A DNA stretch of 26,877 nt from Coemansia sp. RSA 1804 (Eukaryota > Kickxellomycota > Kickxellomycetes > Kickxellales > Kickxellaceae). The stretch spans positions 1 through 26,877 of the forward strand of contig JANBTH010000203.1 of the NCBI GenBank assembly GCA_027578815.1, read 5' to 3'. Both the position numbers and the translations under genes were made by a program. How positions within the stretch are numbered: the first letter of the stretch is position 1; each line of letters opens with the position of its first letter. Under the pieces are notes generated by a model. The model was not told the DNA's origin and made no database searches. It saw nothing but the letters and a program-made list of their open reading frames with translations. Positions 26,516 to 26,877 of this stretch are shown here, piece by piece.

Positions 26516-26877
26516 TTTCTTTTTTTTTTGCTCCTCATATCAAGTAATTTTTGTTTTGCTTCATCCGCAAGGCGAATATAATATAAAATGAAAGCCAGCC
26601 ACTTGCCCTTTCTTCCTTTTTATAAGCCACTTGCACCAGCATCGTCAATAAAAGGAAATTCATATTATGAATGCAATATTTTAACATATACAATTATTTT
26701 AAACAACGAAGGAACAATATAATTAATAAAATGAAATTATCCAAGGGAGTGACGGGTTCGTTTCTGTTTTTTTCTTGTTTTCGAATCGGGGGGTTAATAT
26801 GCAAACAGACGCAGAGGCTTCAGTGTTGTGCTTCGCCGGGATGCCCACTTGCGTATCTTTTCTGACGATTTGCGACT
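26516..26877. other. 3' flank of HMG-CoA synthase, no gene seen
   Basis: The last 362 bp are AT-rich, with a T10 run just after the stop, AATAAA at 26647-26652 as a polyadenylation candidate, and no ORF of coding character. The ORF at 26671-26865 is K/N/F-rich and has no recognisable similarity. Confidence 0.6.
26647..26652 (+). terminator. Polyadenylation-signal candidate (AATAAA) for HMG-CoA synthase
   Basis: AATAAA 132 bp past the stop codon in an AT-rich flank. Motif and position only. Confidence 0.4.

Noticed and set aside
1..26877. tRNA, rRNA, transposon, CRISPR or viral sequence
   Set aside because: No tRNA B-box with matching stems, no terminal inverted repeats, no spaced direct repeats and no transposase or viral motifs were seen by eye.

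Overview
The window is a compact nuclear segment from a fungus. The genes are single-copy eukaryotic housekeeping genes of fungal type: Ste24 protease, an FHA-less Pnk1, a YOL098C-type M16 protease and a TTC27/Emw1-type TPR protein. Introns are short and rare, most genes are intron-free, and 5'/3' flanks are T- or A-rich. Codon use and the mix of long low-complexity insertions fit an early-diverging fungus (for example Zoopagomycota/Kickxellomycotina or Mucoromycota). That placement is inference, not read from the sequence. No rRNA, tRNA, transposon, CRISPR, viral or secondary-metabolite genes were seen.

Layout, left to right: a possible 3' end of a + gene (3-68); mitochondrial ribosomal protein mL53 (169-471, -); CAAX prenyl protease Ste24 (985-2664, +); a NUDIX hydrolase (2827-3384, -); Grc3/NOL9 polynucleotide 5'-kinase (3864-6761, +); APC/C subunit Apc6/Cdc16 (6895-10365, -); Pnk1 DNA 3'-phosphatase/5'-kinase (10678-12138, -); succinate dehydrogenase flavoprotein, two exons (13027-15187, +); NEDD8/Rub1 in three exons (15462-16146, -); TTC27-like TPR protein (16668-19628, +); a large M16 metalloprotease (19844-23185, -); a small unknown ORF (23706-23909, +); HMG-CoA synthase, two exons (24765-26515, +). 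Strands alternate almost perfectly. Stop-to-stop gaps are about 100-275 bp and divergent starts share promoters of about 480-890 bp.

The genes do not form a pathway cluster. They cover mitochondrial energy and translation (SDHA, mL53), protein turnover and modification (NEDD8, Apc6, Ste24, M16), nucleic-acid end processing (Grc3, Pnk1) and mevalonate synthesis (HMG-CoA synthase).

The most unusual locus is NEDD8. Its N-terminus is recovered only by joining an 18-nt first coding exon, through a GC-AG intron, to an 18-nt internal microexon. The encoded protein also carries a 17-residue insertion in the loop before the last beta strand. Other points worth checking are an SREBP-like palindrome upstream of HMG-CoA synthase, an extra N-terminal membrane segment in Ste24, and an SDHA intron whose final acceptor TAG would be an in-frame stop if an upstream acceptor were used.
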